Assembly (NCBI RefSeq): GCF_019059575.1
Contig: NW_024881869.1
Coordinates: 372,001 to 436,000 of the forward strand
Reading direction: 5' to 3'
DNA from: Amphibalanus amphitrite
Lineage: Eukaryota > Arthropoda > Thecostraca > Balanomorpha > Balanidae
Length of the DNA: 64,000 nt
Both the position numbers and the translations under genes were made by a program. The number at the start of each line of letters is the position of its first letter. Position 1 is the stretch's first letter. Positions 42,573 through 53,605 of the stretch are shown in pieces. Under the pieces are notes generated by a model. That model was not told the DNA's origin. It did no database searches and saw nothing but the letters and a program-made list of their open reading frames with translations.

Positions 42573-42690
42573 AGGTTACTACAAATTCTGATAAATTTTG
42601 GCCGAATGGCTCAAATTGTAAAATATGCTCTATTTCAACGTGTTAACGTGATTAATTTAAGTTCATTTAGTATTTTCATAGTAAAACTAG

Positions 42691-45600
42691 GTGTCCAGCA
42701 TTACGCGCAGCGTAATGAATCAATTTTCATTAAAATCGGCCAAGTAGCGGCCGAGTTATTGCCAGAATAAATTGGTGACTCCTCCTGGCCGGCGGTGCTC
42801 TGTTCCGGTATTCATTGCCAAAGGTCAGTGACCCGCCGGCTCTGATTTCGCTCAGTTTTGCAAGCGAAGAAACTGAGCCTACGGCACGTGCTCACTGCTC
42901 GGCGCCGGCCGCGGCCCAAAATCCCGCAAAGATGCGCCCGCCACGTGCAAACCGGCGAGCGCACCCCCACCAAAATTTAATACGACAAATGGTTGCACGC
43001 GTCCGACTCGGCGCGAAAATTTCACCCCCGTAGCCCGCACCGTTCCACAGCAATAGCCCGCCACGTGCACAGATGCGCCCGCCACGTGCAAACCGGCGAG
43101 CGCACCCCCACCAAAATTTAATACGACAAATGGTTGCACGCGTCCGACTCGGCGCGAAAATTTCACCCCCGTAGCCCGCACCGTTCCACAGCAATAGCCC
43201 GCCAAGCGTGACTGACGCGTTACATACAGACATTTTGATTTTTATATATGTAAGTAGAGGGACAGCATTACGCGCAGTGTAATAAATCAATTTTCATTAA
43301 AATCGGCCCAGTAACGGCCGAATAATTGCAAGAATAAATTTGGCGTCTCCTCTTGGCCGGCGGTGCCCTGTTCAGGTATTCATTGCGAAAGGTCAGTGAC
43401 CTGCCGGCTCTGATTTCGCTCAGTTTTGCAAGCGAAGAAACTGAGCCTACGGCACGTGCTCACTGCTCGGCGCCGGCCGCGGCCCAAAATGCTGCAAAGA
43501 TGCGCTCGCCACGTGCACACCGTTGCACACACCCCCTCGAAAAGTTGATACGACAAACAGATGCACGCGTCCGACTTACGTCGAAAATTTCACCCCCGTA
43601 GCCCGCACCGTTCCGGAGCGATAGCCCGCCAAGCGTGACTGACGCGTTACATACGTACAGACATTTTGATTTTTATGTCCCGGCTCTGTACCGGGACAGC
43701 ATTACGCGCAGCGTAATAAACCAAATTTCATTGCAATCGGCCCAGTAGCGGCCGAGTTATGGCCAGAATAAATTTGGCGTCTCCTCCTGGCCGGCGGTGC
43801 CCTGTTCCGGTGTTCATTGCCAAAGGTCAGTGACCTGCCGGCTCTTGTTTCGCTAAGTTTTGCAAGCGGAGAAACTGAGCCTAAGGCGCGTACCGTCTGA
43901 TCGGCGCCGGCCGCGGCCCAAAATGCCGCAAAGATGCGCCCGCCACGTGCAAACCGCCGAGCGCACCCCCACCAAAATTTAATACGACAAATGGTTGCAC
44001 GCACCCGACCCGGCGCCAAAGTTTCACCCCCGCAACCCGCACCGTCTCTGCGCAATAGCCCGCCAAGCGTGACTGACGCGTTTCATACATACGGACGTTT
44101 TGATTTTTATAAGTGTAACTAGAGAGACGGCATTACGCGCAGCGTAATAAATCAAGTTTCAATAAAATCGGCCCAATAGCGGCCGAGTTATTGCCAGAAT
44201 AAATTTGGTGACTCCTCTTGGCCGGTGGTGCTCTGTTCCGGTATTCATTGCCAAAGGTCATTGACCTGCCGGCTCTGATTTCGCTCAGTTTGGCAAGCGA
44301 AGAAACTGAGCCTAATGCGCGTGCTCTCTGATCGGCGCCGGCCGCGGCCAAAATTCCGCAAAGATGCGCCCGCCACGTGCACACCGCTGAACCCACCCCC
44401 TCCAAAATTTAATACAACAAACAGATGCACGCGTCCGACTTACGTCGAAAATTTCACCCCCGTAGTCCGCACCGTTCCGGAGCAATAGCCCGCCAAGCGT
44501 GACTGACGCGTTACATACATACATACATACGGACATTTTGATTTTTATATATGTAACTAGACGGACAGCATTACGCGCAGCGTAATAAATTAATTTTCTT
44601 TAAAATCGGCCCAGTAGCGGCCGAGTTATTGCCAGAATAAATTTGGCGTCTCCTCTTGGCCGGCGGTGCCCTGTTCCGGTATTCATTGCCAAAGGTCAGT
44701 GACCTTCCGGCTCTGATTTCGCTCAGTTTTGCAAGCGAAGAAACTGAGCCTACGGCGCGTGCTCTCTGCTCGAAGCCGGCCGCGGCCCAAAATGCGGCAA
44801 AGATGCGCCCGCCACGTGCAAACCGGCGAGCGCACCCCCACCAAAATTTAATACGACAAACAGATGCACGCGTCCGACTTACGTTCAAAATTTCACCCCC
44901 GTAGCCCGCACCGTTCCGGAGCAATAGCCCGCCAAGCGTGACTGACGCGTTACATACATACATACATACGTACAGACATTTTGATTTTTATATATGGGAA
45001 TAACTAGGTGTCCAGCATCACGCGCAGCGTAATGAATCAATTTTCAATAAAATCGGCCCAGTAGTGGCCGAGTTATGGCCAGAATAAATGTTGCGTCTCC
45101 TCTTGGCCGGCGGTGCTGTGTTCCGGTATTCATTGCCAAAGGTCAACGACCTTCCGGCTCAGATTTCGCTCAGTTTTGCAAGCGAAGAAACTGAGCCTAA
45201 GGCGCGTGCTCTCTGATCGGCGTCGGCCGCGGCCCAAAATTCCGCAAAGATGCGCCCGCCACGTGCACACCGCTGCACGCACCCTCTCGAAAAGTTGATA
45301 CGACAAACAGATGCACGCGTCCGACTTACGCCGAAAATTTCACCCCCGTAGCTCGCACACTTCCACAGCAATAGCCCGCCAAGCGTGACTGACGCGTCAC
45401 ATACATACATACATACATACATACATACATACATACATACATACATACATACATACATACATACATACATACATTTGATTTTTACATATGTAACTAGAGG
45501 GACAGCATTACGCGCAGCGTAATAAATCAGTTTTCATTAAAATCGACCCAGTAGCGGCCGAGTTATTGCCAGAATAAATTTGGCGTCTCCTCCTGGCCGG

Positions 45601-45885
45601 CGGTGCCCTGTTCCTGTATTCATTGCCAAAGGTCAGTGACCTTCCGGCTCTGATTTCGTTCAGTTTTGCAAGCGAAGAAACTTAGGCTAATGCGCGTGCT
45701 CTCTGCTCGGCGCCGGCCGCGGCCCAAAATCCCGCAAAGATGCGCCCGCCACGTGCACACCGTTGCACGCACCTCCTCGAGAAGTTGATACGACAAACAG
45801 ATGCACGCGTCTGACTTGCGCCCAAAATTCCATCCCCGCAGCCCGCACCGTTCGGGAGCAATAGCCCGCCAAGCGTGACTGACGC
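42691..45885. repeat. Tandem array, seven ~435-bp units
   Basis: Units start (ACAGCATTACGCGCAGCGTAA) at about 42694, 43262, 43696, 44128, 44566, 45010 and 45501. Typical period is 432-445 bp. The first unit is longer because of an internal 142-bp duplication (about 42930 and 43072), and the sixth because of a long (CATA)n tract. Each unit has the recurrent motif in inverse (AAATCGGCC-AGTAGCGGCCGAGTTATTG), a CACGTGC-rich middle, and a tail ACATACATACGTACAGACATTTTGATTTTTA. The tail of the last unit continues at 47367-47410, beyond an inserted element. Open frames of ~130 codons appear on the minus strand in each unit; I treat them as by-products. Confidence 0.88.
45399..45474. repeat. (CATA)n microsatellite, about 19 units
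   Basis: An uninterrupted tetranucleotide run at the junction of two 435-bp units. Shorter runs sit at the equivalent place of neighbouring units. Confidence 0.95.
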
Positions 45886-45894
45886 GTTACATAT

Positions 45895-47365
45895 GTTACA
45901 GGCAATATGTGGAATCAGGCATTCTATAGAATGCCTGACCGACCAGGCATTCTATAGAATCCCTAGGTATTCTATAGAATGCCTGACCCACCAGGGATTC
46001 TATAGAATCCCTAGGCATTCTAAAGAATGCCTGATTTTCAGGCATTCTATAGAATGCCTAGGAAATACACGAATCTTTCCAACATATAAGTGTATGTTGT
46101 ATAAGATTATGAGCACAGACCGACATGTACCATTATTATTTTCTGCCAAGCTACCTTGCGTTCAGCTATTTATGTTCATTCAGTCAAATGTTCATTCAGT
46201 CAAATTTTCCGGTCAGGTAATCTGACCTTATTAGGTCAAATTGTATCAGGATTTCATTCTGAGAGTACAGAGTATTTATATTAACGCTAGAAAGACGATG
46301 GTGGTAATGTCAATATCGGAAACGCCTTTGGTAAAAAAAAAATTACACAGAAAAATTGACAAATCGTCCATTTTTGGAGGTGTTTGCCTTCTAAGGAATT
46401 GATTTAAGGTCAAACTGGAGAAAACGGCTACGAGCCAAAAATGGACAAAAATTGGGCTGACCTAAAAAATGGCTTAGCTATTTGTTTTAGAAATGGCACC
46501 CTTTCGAACATTGCCAAAGAAGAACTGAAGTAAAATTTCATAATTTTGAGTCTTTGACGACCTTTCGAATACCGCATGGCCCAGAAGTCAAGCTGGAAGG
46601 AGAGATCGAACAACACCTAATCCGGCTCTTGTTACGGCCGGGCCACCGCCCAGACGTGGAATAATGAACCATTTATTCAGGTTATTCCCTGACATTACGG
46701 TGTAGGTTGAGCTGTCCATGTATGTATATTGAGAGTCGTTACACGAAGTGCTTATGACGACATAAAATGTGACCTTTGGTGTATTTTTCACCTTCATTTC
46801 TAACATCAGAACAAAGCCATCGTCATTCGCAATCACTTTCGATTCAAGCCTACGGTCCACTCTCCCAGCCAACACTCTTCTAATGCAGCTTCGTATCTGT
46901 AGCAGCATAATCCTCCGAGGGTAACCGTTTAAGCGACTGGTTGGCCTGTGACTCTCCCGCGTGCCTTGCGCCGTGGCTCTCCCGTGCCAACGGAATTGGA
47001 TCAGCTGCTGCTTGCGGCGCACCATTTGGTGGTCGGCATAGCCCAATACCTCCCTCGCTTCCTCTCAGCTCATTGCCCTGAAATGGTGTGAGGTGACGAC
47101 CGGCCTAGGCCAACAATGAAAATTAGGTAAACAAATAGCATTACTGCCACTGACCCCTAATTTTCGAAGTGTGTTTTGGACAATCAAAATACTTAGGCAT
47201 TCTATAGAATGCCTGGGAGCCTAAGCCAGGCATTCTATAGAATGCCTAAGCAGTCAGGGATTCTATAGAATACCTAGGGATTCTATAGAATGCCTGGTCG
47301 GTCAGGCATTCTATAGAATGCCTAGGCATTCTATAGAATGCCTGATTCCACACATTGCATGTAAC
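45895..47365. mobile_element. 1.47-kb element with 18-bp palindrome arrays
   Basis: Both ends read GTTACA(G/T)GCAAT(A/G)TGTGGAA inwards and then carry about six copies each of the perfect palindrome GGCATTCTATAGAATGCC, often joined by CTAGG or TGAC-type spacers (45917-46063 and 47193-47343). The two arms are inverted copies of about 170 bp. It interrupts the (CATA) tail of the 435-bp array, which resumes on the far side. The interior (46070-47190) has a 152-codon minus-strand frame at 46588-47046 with no family I recognise. Confidence 0.85.
46588..47046 (-). CDS. Unrecognised 152-codon frame inside the element
   Basis: It lies within the palindrome-armed element on the minus strand. The C-terminal half (SKVIANDDGFVLMLEMKVKN and on) looks more protein-like than the N-terminal half. 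An acceptor-like TGCTACAG near 46905 could mean that only the C-terminal part is an exon. No catalytic motif of a transposase is visible. It may be captured host sequence or noise. Confidence 0.2.
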   Translation of the reverse strand: MGYADHQMVRRKQQLIQFRWHGRATAQGTRESHRPTSRLNGYPRRIMLLQIRSCIRRVLAGRVDRRLESKVIANDDGFVLMLEMKVKNTPKVTFYVVISTSCNDSQYTYMDSSTYTVMSGNNLNKWFIIPRLGGGPAVTRAGLGVVRSLLPA

Positions 47366-47410
47366 ACATACATACATACATACGTACAGACATTTTGATT
47401 TTTATATAAG

Positions 47411-47846
47411 TAAATATTAAGTTACTTACACTGGTTTAAGTATAGGCCATTCTATGCGCTTTGACGTGCTGAGTTCACTGGTGCTTTTATTTTTGCTCTT
47501 ACCAGATCAAAAGTTATAGGCGAAAAACTTTTATACTGGTAAAGCGAAATTTTTACATTCCGCCCCCCCCCAAACCCCCTAAACATTGACCTAGAGTCGC
47601 CAAATTTGCACAGGGGCGATATCTCCTATGGGCCCACCTACCCTGTAAATTTGGTGTTTCAAAGTGCCATAGGAGCCAATCACCATAGGAGCCAATCGTA
47701 CCAACTCCTCCCCTCGCCGTTCGCGTTATGAAGAATGCCCTCGTCTGGCGAGGGTTTAAGCTTCCCAGCATGAAGTAGATGTACTTAAAAAAAAAAACAG
47801 TCGCGACTATATGAAATGTGAATTAACCGATTTCCTATCCTTTCAG
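47411..47846. other. Sequence upstream of GTPase exon 1
   Basis: It holds a poly-C tract at about 47563-47573 and repeat-like sequence with GATATCTCCTATGGGCCC, probably another repeat-family fragment. The intron acceptor TATCCTTTCAG ends at 47846. No upstream exon was identified. Confidence 0.4.
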
Positions 47847-47855
47847 ACCTGTGCC

Positions 47856-49670
47856 ATGGGGAAGCACATAGTCAAAGAAAATGACACCGGAGGCTTCATG
47901 CTTTGTTCGGACACCCTGGAGAGCGTCCTTGGGACAGAACACGCCGATAAACCCGTGATAGTAATATCAGTAACGGGTACAACCGACCCCGGCAAGACAA
48001 TGCTTTTTGACATGATGTTACGGCATCTCGATCCATCCAGAAGGAGCACCGACGATCGTGGCGGCTCTACGAGAGGAAGGGACTACCGTCCATCACGCAA
48101 AAGCGGCATCGAGTTGTGGTCGCACCTGTTTCCCGTGACGCTACCCACCGGGGAGGAGGCCGTCATTGCGCTCATGGACACCCAGGGCGCCGCTGATGAC
48201 GCGCCGCGGTCGCAGGCGGTGCAGTTCCTCGCCACTCTTCTCAGCTCGCTGCAGATCTTCAACGTCGTGGACGACTTGAGTGACGATGTTTTGGAGCAGC
48301 TGAAGCAGTCCATAGAGTTTGGTCAGGCGCTGTCGAAGAGTACCGACACCCCGGCCTTCCAGAAGCTCATGTTTCTTGTGCACCATTGGAAGGCGACAGA
48401 CGAATTTCCACTCGGCGCTGCTGGGGGTGGGCACCTTGTGACGAAATGGCTCCAGAGCGAGAGGTCAGATGAGCAGATCGAGATGGTGCGCCAGCATATC
48501 GGTGACTGCTTCAGTGACATTCAAGGATTCCTCCTGCCGCTTGGCCCACTTCGCAACGGAGTCTCTCGTCCTCCTTCCATTTTCAATTTGTCTGAAGTAC
48601 TTTCGGATTTTCTTTACATGGAATTATTCTCTGGACTTTTCAACCAACTCATGGCATTACACCCCAAATACTGGGAGCTGAACCAAGAGGCTCTGGCGCC
48701 AGAGAATCTAGCTATCAAGGTTGTCGCGGGCGAGCGCCTCACCGCTGGCGACCTGTGCAGGCTCATCACCAAGTATGTCGAACTGTTCTCCAGCGAGGAG
48801 CCGCCGAAGCCGGAGGACGTGGTGTACGCGACGATCGCTTCTCTGTATCCCGCAGTACAGGCCGCCAAAGAACAATATGTAGAGGCGATGGCGAGTGTGT
48901 TTCGCGAGGGTCAGCCCGCGTTGAATGACGACGAGCTGATGAGACAACACAAGGAAGCCGCAGCGAAGGCAGAGGCAACCTTCCACGCACAGAAAAAGAC
49001 GGGAAACGACTCTCTGGTACAGAACGGCCTGAAGATACTGATGAAGGACATTGAAAAGTGCTTTGATGATATTGATCATGAGAACACTGGCAAACGCAAG
49101 AAGGAGGAACAGGCAGCTGAAAAGCAGAAGAATGAAGGGAGCCAGCAGTACATCATAGAGCTGGTAAAGACCTGTACGGAGATGTACATCAACGCGATGA
49201 AAGCTGTTGCCGACGTCGACGGCTTCGTTACTCGTGACAATTTAAGAAGGGCTCACGCCACCGCCAAGGAGAATGCGATGAATAAGTTCGACGTCAGGAG
49301 CAAAAACCATACAGTAGAGTGGGACAGTCGCTTTAAGTTGACATGTGTCATCGGTGCACGCTTTCGCCTGATTCAGCACCACAACGAGGTCATGAAAGAC
49401 GCTAAGAATCGACAAGCCGTACGTGGCAACATGAAGGCCGTGGAAGTGGCTCTCAAAACCTACCGAACTGTGATGAGCTCGACGATCTCTGGGGAAGGCA
49501 TGAACGACGACGGCCTTATGGGCCAGCATAACCGGTCACTCGGGGCAGCCGTCGAAATTGTCAAATCGCTTCATGAAGGGGATGAAGATACGGCTGAAAA
49601 ATACGTGCAGGAACTCAAGACGCTCATCGGTGAGGAGTTCGCTATGATCAGATACAGTCACAAATCATAG
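47856..49670 (+). CDS. Atlastin/GBP-like GTPase, copy 1
   Basis: A 604-aa frame in one exon that begins at an acceptor (47847); the ATG at 47856 has an ideal context (GCCATGG). The frame stays open back to the acceptor, so an upstream coding exon is possible. The G domain is atlastin-like: P-loop GTTDPGKT (41-48), GGSTRG (69-74), MDTQG (107-111), then FLVHHWKATDEFPLGAAGGG, which aligns with atlastin FLVRDW-EF-YGADGG. The atlastin arginine finger (GxxRxGKS) is Asp here and the G4 Arg-Asp is His-His. After a linker (230-290) come three similar helical units (about 300-405, 430-515, 525-600). No transmembrane hairpin is seen. Atlastins fuse ER membranes; a soluble product with altered catalytic residues probably does something else. 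AATAAA lies at 50253. Confidence 0.85.
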   Translation: MGKHIVKENDTGGFMLCSDTLESVLGTEHADKPVIVISVTGTTDPGKTMLFDMMLRHLDPSRRSTDDRGGSTRGRDYRPSRKSGIELWSHLFPVTLPTGEEAVIALMDTQGAADDAPRSQAVQFLATLLSSLQIFNVVDDLSDDVLEQLKQSIEFGQALSKSTDTPAFQKLMFLVHHWKATDEFPLGAAGGGHLVTKWLQSERSDEQIEMVRQHIGDCFSDIQGFLLPLGPLRNGVSRPPSIFNLSEVLSDFLYMELFSGLFNQLMALHPKYWELNQEALAPENLAIKVVAGERLTAGDLCRLITKYVELFSSEEPPKPEDVVYATIASLYPAVQAAKEQYVEAMASVFREGQPALNDDELMRQHKEAAAKAEATFHAQKKTGNDSLVQNGLKILMKDIEKCFDDIDHENTGKRKKEEQAAEKQKNEGSQQYIIELVKTCTEMYINAMKAVADVDGFVTRDNLRRAHATAKENAMNKFDVRSKNHTVEWDSRFKLTCVIGARFRLIQHHNEVMKDAKNRQAVRGNMKAVEVALKTYRTVMSSTISGEGMNDDGLMGQHNRSLGAAVEIVKSLHEGDEDTAEKYVQELKTLIGEEFAMIRYSHKS

Positions 49671-50265
49671 AAACCCAAAGCAAGCAGGAGCCAACCGCTA
49701 TGTGTGATAGAGTGAGTGTTGCACAATTTGCCACCACGAGCTGGTCGTGAACTAATTGTATGACTGTGCGGTGGTAGGCAGTTTGAACTTTGAAGGCCCA
49801 CTGGTGTGGCTGTGACAGTATTTGTACCGGCAGCAGCGCGGCGTCCGAGGAACGTGTCAGCGACGTCGGGCGTAGGCACAACTGAGGGCAGGAGAGATCG
49901 CAGAAGACGGACGATGGTGACGCCATGGCGGACGCACGGGGGCGATAGCTTGCAAAAGTGATCGTGGTGTGGTATGGCATGGCTGCGATGGTAGTGGGAG
50001 TCAACCGGCGCGTGTGGCGCCGTCTTCAGCTTGAGCTGCTGCTTTTACCTATATTTCACTCTTCAAATCCAAGAACAAGGATGGATGACAGGCTTTAATT
50101 TTATGGTTTGCTATAGGATGCATTTGCAATGTGCGTTGTGTATTTTACATATAATTATTAGCAATTAGCATGGAGGATTTTGTGTTATCATACGGATCGA
50201 GATTGTAGTTCATGTAGGTATACTGTGATAATGTGTGCTTAGATGGAATGTGAATAAAGTTAAGG
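49671..50265 (+). other. 3' UTR of GTPase copy 1
   Basis: A 590-bp untranslated region ending at AATAAA (50253-50258). It is closely similar to the 3' UTR of copy 2 (63396-63990), apart from small indels. Confidence 0.75.
50253..50258 (+). terminator. Poly(A) signal of GTPase copy 1
   Basis: AATAAA, conserved in position in copy 2. Confidence 0.7.
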
Positions 50266-50550
50266 CCAACAAAGTTGACCGAAGAGTATACTTCCCTACC
50301 AACGTATGGTGTGCTTGCATTTAGGTACACCTCGCTCTCCCGTTGTCATGACTCATGACTATCTGGTGCTGGTTTCTGATTCTAGTGCAGCCTTTGGGTT
50401 AGTCGTGAATCGTGACGTGATTCCCGGTGCGTCCTTTCTCCCCCCCCCTGGGTCACCGATTGCTCAATTATGTACAGTGAACCTATTTTGCGCCGCCATT
50501 CAACTCTTTCTGGACCGCCTCATTAAAGCCATGTTCTCAGATCCTGTCAC

Positions 50551-51987
50551 TTAACCTTCCAGGTGGTGGAGGGGCTTTTTTTTTGCCACCCTCCCTTAAG
50601 TTTTTTTTCGATATATCTCGAGAACCGCTGCGCCGATCGTCACTTAACTTTCAGTACCCTCCCGTGAATAGCTATTGCACATTGTGACCAAAAATTTTCC
50701 AAAGGCTATGATAGGTTGGCCGCTAATGACGTCATAGTGACGTCATTAGCGGCCAACAACAAATAGTGACGTCATTTTTGCCAGTTTCGACAAAAAAAAA
50801 GGTTTCGCGGGAAGAGCTGTCAGGCCTACAGCTTTAGAGATACATCTAAATGTTTCGACATAAGAGGTGTAGAATTAGGAGGGCTACAACACTGCTATCT
50901 CGGATTTTTGAATTTTTTGGATTTTGACCCCCAAAAATAAAAAAGATTTTTTTAATATAATAGCCGAAAAATCCAAAAAGTTTTTTTTTTATTTTCGAAA
51001 AAACGGAATATATGTGATAGTACCTACCTACCACGTTCTATCTGTATACCGAATTTGAGATCGATACCTCTTTTTTTGGCCAAGTTATAGCGAAAAAAAC
51101 TGTTCAAAATTGATGACGTCAAATTTTCTAACTCAATTTTTAGCAGTTCTAGACCTCGTAGCGCAAAACAAAGACCAACATTAGACTCCCCGTGACGAGC
51201 TGCATTGAATCAATACCCATTTTATGCAAAAATATCACTTTGAAATTTGACCTTTTTGACCTGACCTTGACCTGATCTCCACCAGAAAGTGACCTTAATC
51301 GTACCTGATGGTCTTATTACCAACACCATTGAGTTGGAAATGAAAAACTGGCCATAAAATATGCATCGCACAACCTTAGTAAAGTTGGGTTTATGTGGTG
51401 ACCCTTGGTGACCTTTGGTGACCTGACCTGTGACCTGACCTGGTATGACCAGTGACCTCTAATAGCAACATATGTTCTAGACAACTGACGCCCTATCACT
51501 GATTTTCGACAAAATGCGTTTTACTCGGTGTTATAGCGCTTTCCCTAGAAGCCGCTTTCCCTACGACTTTTAAACTCGACATGTGACTAGCGTTTTGGTA
51601 TTTTAGTACAATGTGTATGCGTGTGTGTGCTTGTGTTTTATATGTTTTAACTATTGTCATTGACTAGAAGCTGACACTAATCCATCATTGGAATGCTTCG
51701 CTAATACAATATACAATATACAATACAAGCCCAGTGAGCGGTGAAACATTTTATCTTTGACCTGACCTGTGACGTCATCGGTGACCCCGAGGTCAATGAA
51801 ATTTAATTTCCTTCGACAAATTTGACAGGGCTATCGAACGCCGTTTGAATTTTCCGGATCCGTCCAGTAGTTTGGAGATACGGGGGGGGGGGCAAAAAAA
51901 TGCCCCCCCCCCCCCCACCGCGCGGAAGGTGGCCGGGAGGCCCACCGCGCGGAAGGTGGCCGGGAGGCCCACCGCCTGCCGGGTTAA
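50551..51987 (+). mobile_element. TTAA-family element A1
   Basis: TTAA at 50551-50554 and 51984-51987 bounds termini CCTTCCAGGTGGTGG and (inverse) CCCGGCAGGCGGTGG. Inside the right end is a hairpin of G-run and C-run (about 51883-51917). Recurrent motifs lie at 50612 (ATATCTCGAGAACCGCTGCG) and, inverted, near 51839-51880. The middle (51390-51470) is a cluster of TGACCT words. No open frame of note. Confidence 0.8.
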
Positions 51988-52213
51988 TTCAACAGCTTCA
52001 CTTTACAGAGCACATTGCGATCAACATGACACGGATCGATTTGTTCTATACGAATGTTTAGTTAGCTGTTTTGAAGTTGGTGATTTTGTGAGACTTCGAT
52101 GACGTTGAAAGATCGTACAAAATATGCTCATCTCAAACACGGCATTTCTCAGCCGATCAAGATGAAACAGCACCAATCAATTTATCATTTGCGGTAGGTC
52201 ACCGTAAGTCAAC

Positions 52214-53424
52214 TTAACCCGGCAGGCGGTGGGCCTACCAGCCACCTTCCGCGCGGTGTGGGGGGCATTTTTTGCCCCCCCCCCCGTATCTCCGAAACTA
52301 CTGGACGGATCCGGAAAATTCAAACGGCGTTCGATAGCCCTGTCAAATTTGTCGAAGGAAACCAAATTTCATTGACCTCGGGGTCACCGATGACGTCACA
52401 GGTCAGGTCAAAGATAAAATGTTTCACCGTTCACGGGGCTTCTAGGGAAAGCGCTATAACACCGAGTAAAACGCATTTTGTCGAAAATCAGTGATAAGGC
52501 GTCAGTTTTCTAGTACATATGTTGCTATTAGAGGTCACTGGTTATACCAGGTCAGGTCACAGGTCAGGTCACCAAAGGTCACCAAGGGTCACCACATGAG
52601 CCCAACTTTACTAAGGTTATGCGATGCATGTTTTATGGCCAGTTTTTCATTTCCAACTCAATGGTGTTGGTTATAAGACCATCAGGTACGGTTTAGGTCA
52701 CTTTCTGGTGGAGGTCAGGTCAAGGTCAGGTCAAAAAGGTCAAATTTCAAAGTTGATATTTTTGCATAAAATGGGTACCTATCGATTCGATGCAGCTCGT
52801 CACGGGGAGTCTAATGGTGGTCTTTGTTTTGCGCTACGAGGTGTAGAATTGCTAAAAAATTGAGTTTGAAAATTTGACGTCATCAATTTTGAACAGTTTT
52901 TTCGCTATAACTTGGCCAAAAAAAAGAGGTATCGATCTCAAATTTGGTATGTAGATAGAAGGCGGTAGGGACTATCACATATATTCCGGGTTTTTTTCGA
53001 AATTCAAAAACTTTTTGAATTGTTTGGCTATTATATTCTAAAAATCTATTTTTTTTATTTTTGGGGTCAAAATAAAAAAAAAATTGAAAAACCGAAACAG
53101 CAGTTTTGTAGCTCTTTTGATTCCACACCTTTTATGTCTGAAACATTTTTCTGTACCTCTAAAGCTGTAGGCCTGACAGGTCTTCCCGCGTAACCTTTTT
53201 TTGGGTCGAAAATGGCAAAAATGACGTCACTCTGACGTCATTAGCGGCCAACCTATCATAGCCTTTGGAAAAAATTTTGGTTACCATGTGCGGTAGCTGC
53301 TCCCGGGAGGGTACTGAAAGTTTGGTGACGATCGGCGCAGCGGTTCTCGAGATATATTGAAAAAAACTAAAGGGGGGGGGGGCAAAAAAAATAAAAATGT
53401 CCCCCCCACCGCCTGGAAGGTTAA
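52214..53424 (-). mobile_element. TTAA-family element A2, inverted to A1
   Basis: TTAA at 52214-52217 and 53421-53424, with the same termini as A1 in reverse order. It aligns with A1 over nearly its whole length in opposite orientation, so 50551-53424 forms a large imperfect palindrome with a ~226-bp loop. The AGGTCA cluster at 52530-52600 contains AGGTCACAGGTCA and GGTCACCAAAGGTCA. Confidence 0.8.
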
Positions 53425-53519
53425 AAACCTTTTCACAACTGGTTATTATCCAAAGGCGAACATCAATGAAATAGCTTAAGTGTGACATACCTACTGGGGC
53501 TGGGCCGGGGCCTTATACG

Positions 53520-53605
53520 TTAACCCGCGCCCCGTAGGGCTACCGGCGGACCCTACCACCCCACTATGGTTGGAAACGGCCTCACGGATGGCCGTGGGCA
53601 ATTTC
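53520..53605. mobile_element. End fragment of a TTAA-family element
   Basis: TTAACCCGCGCCCCGTAGGG at 53520 is the inverse of the right end of the element at 55780-57488. The next 33 bp (53568-53600, TGGTTGGAAACGGCCTCACG) is inverted at 55749-55781. Confidence 0.6.

Noticed and set aside
42879..45470. Minus-strand proteins of 100-130 aa in the 435-bp array
   Set aside because: The frames also run on the plus strand and repeat with each unit; GC-rich repeat sequence explains them, and no domain is recognised.
45917..47343. CRISPR-like array of palindromic repeats
   Set aside because: Spacers are tiny and themselves repeated, the arms are inverted copies, and the DNA is eukaryotic; it is a transposon feature.
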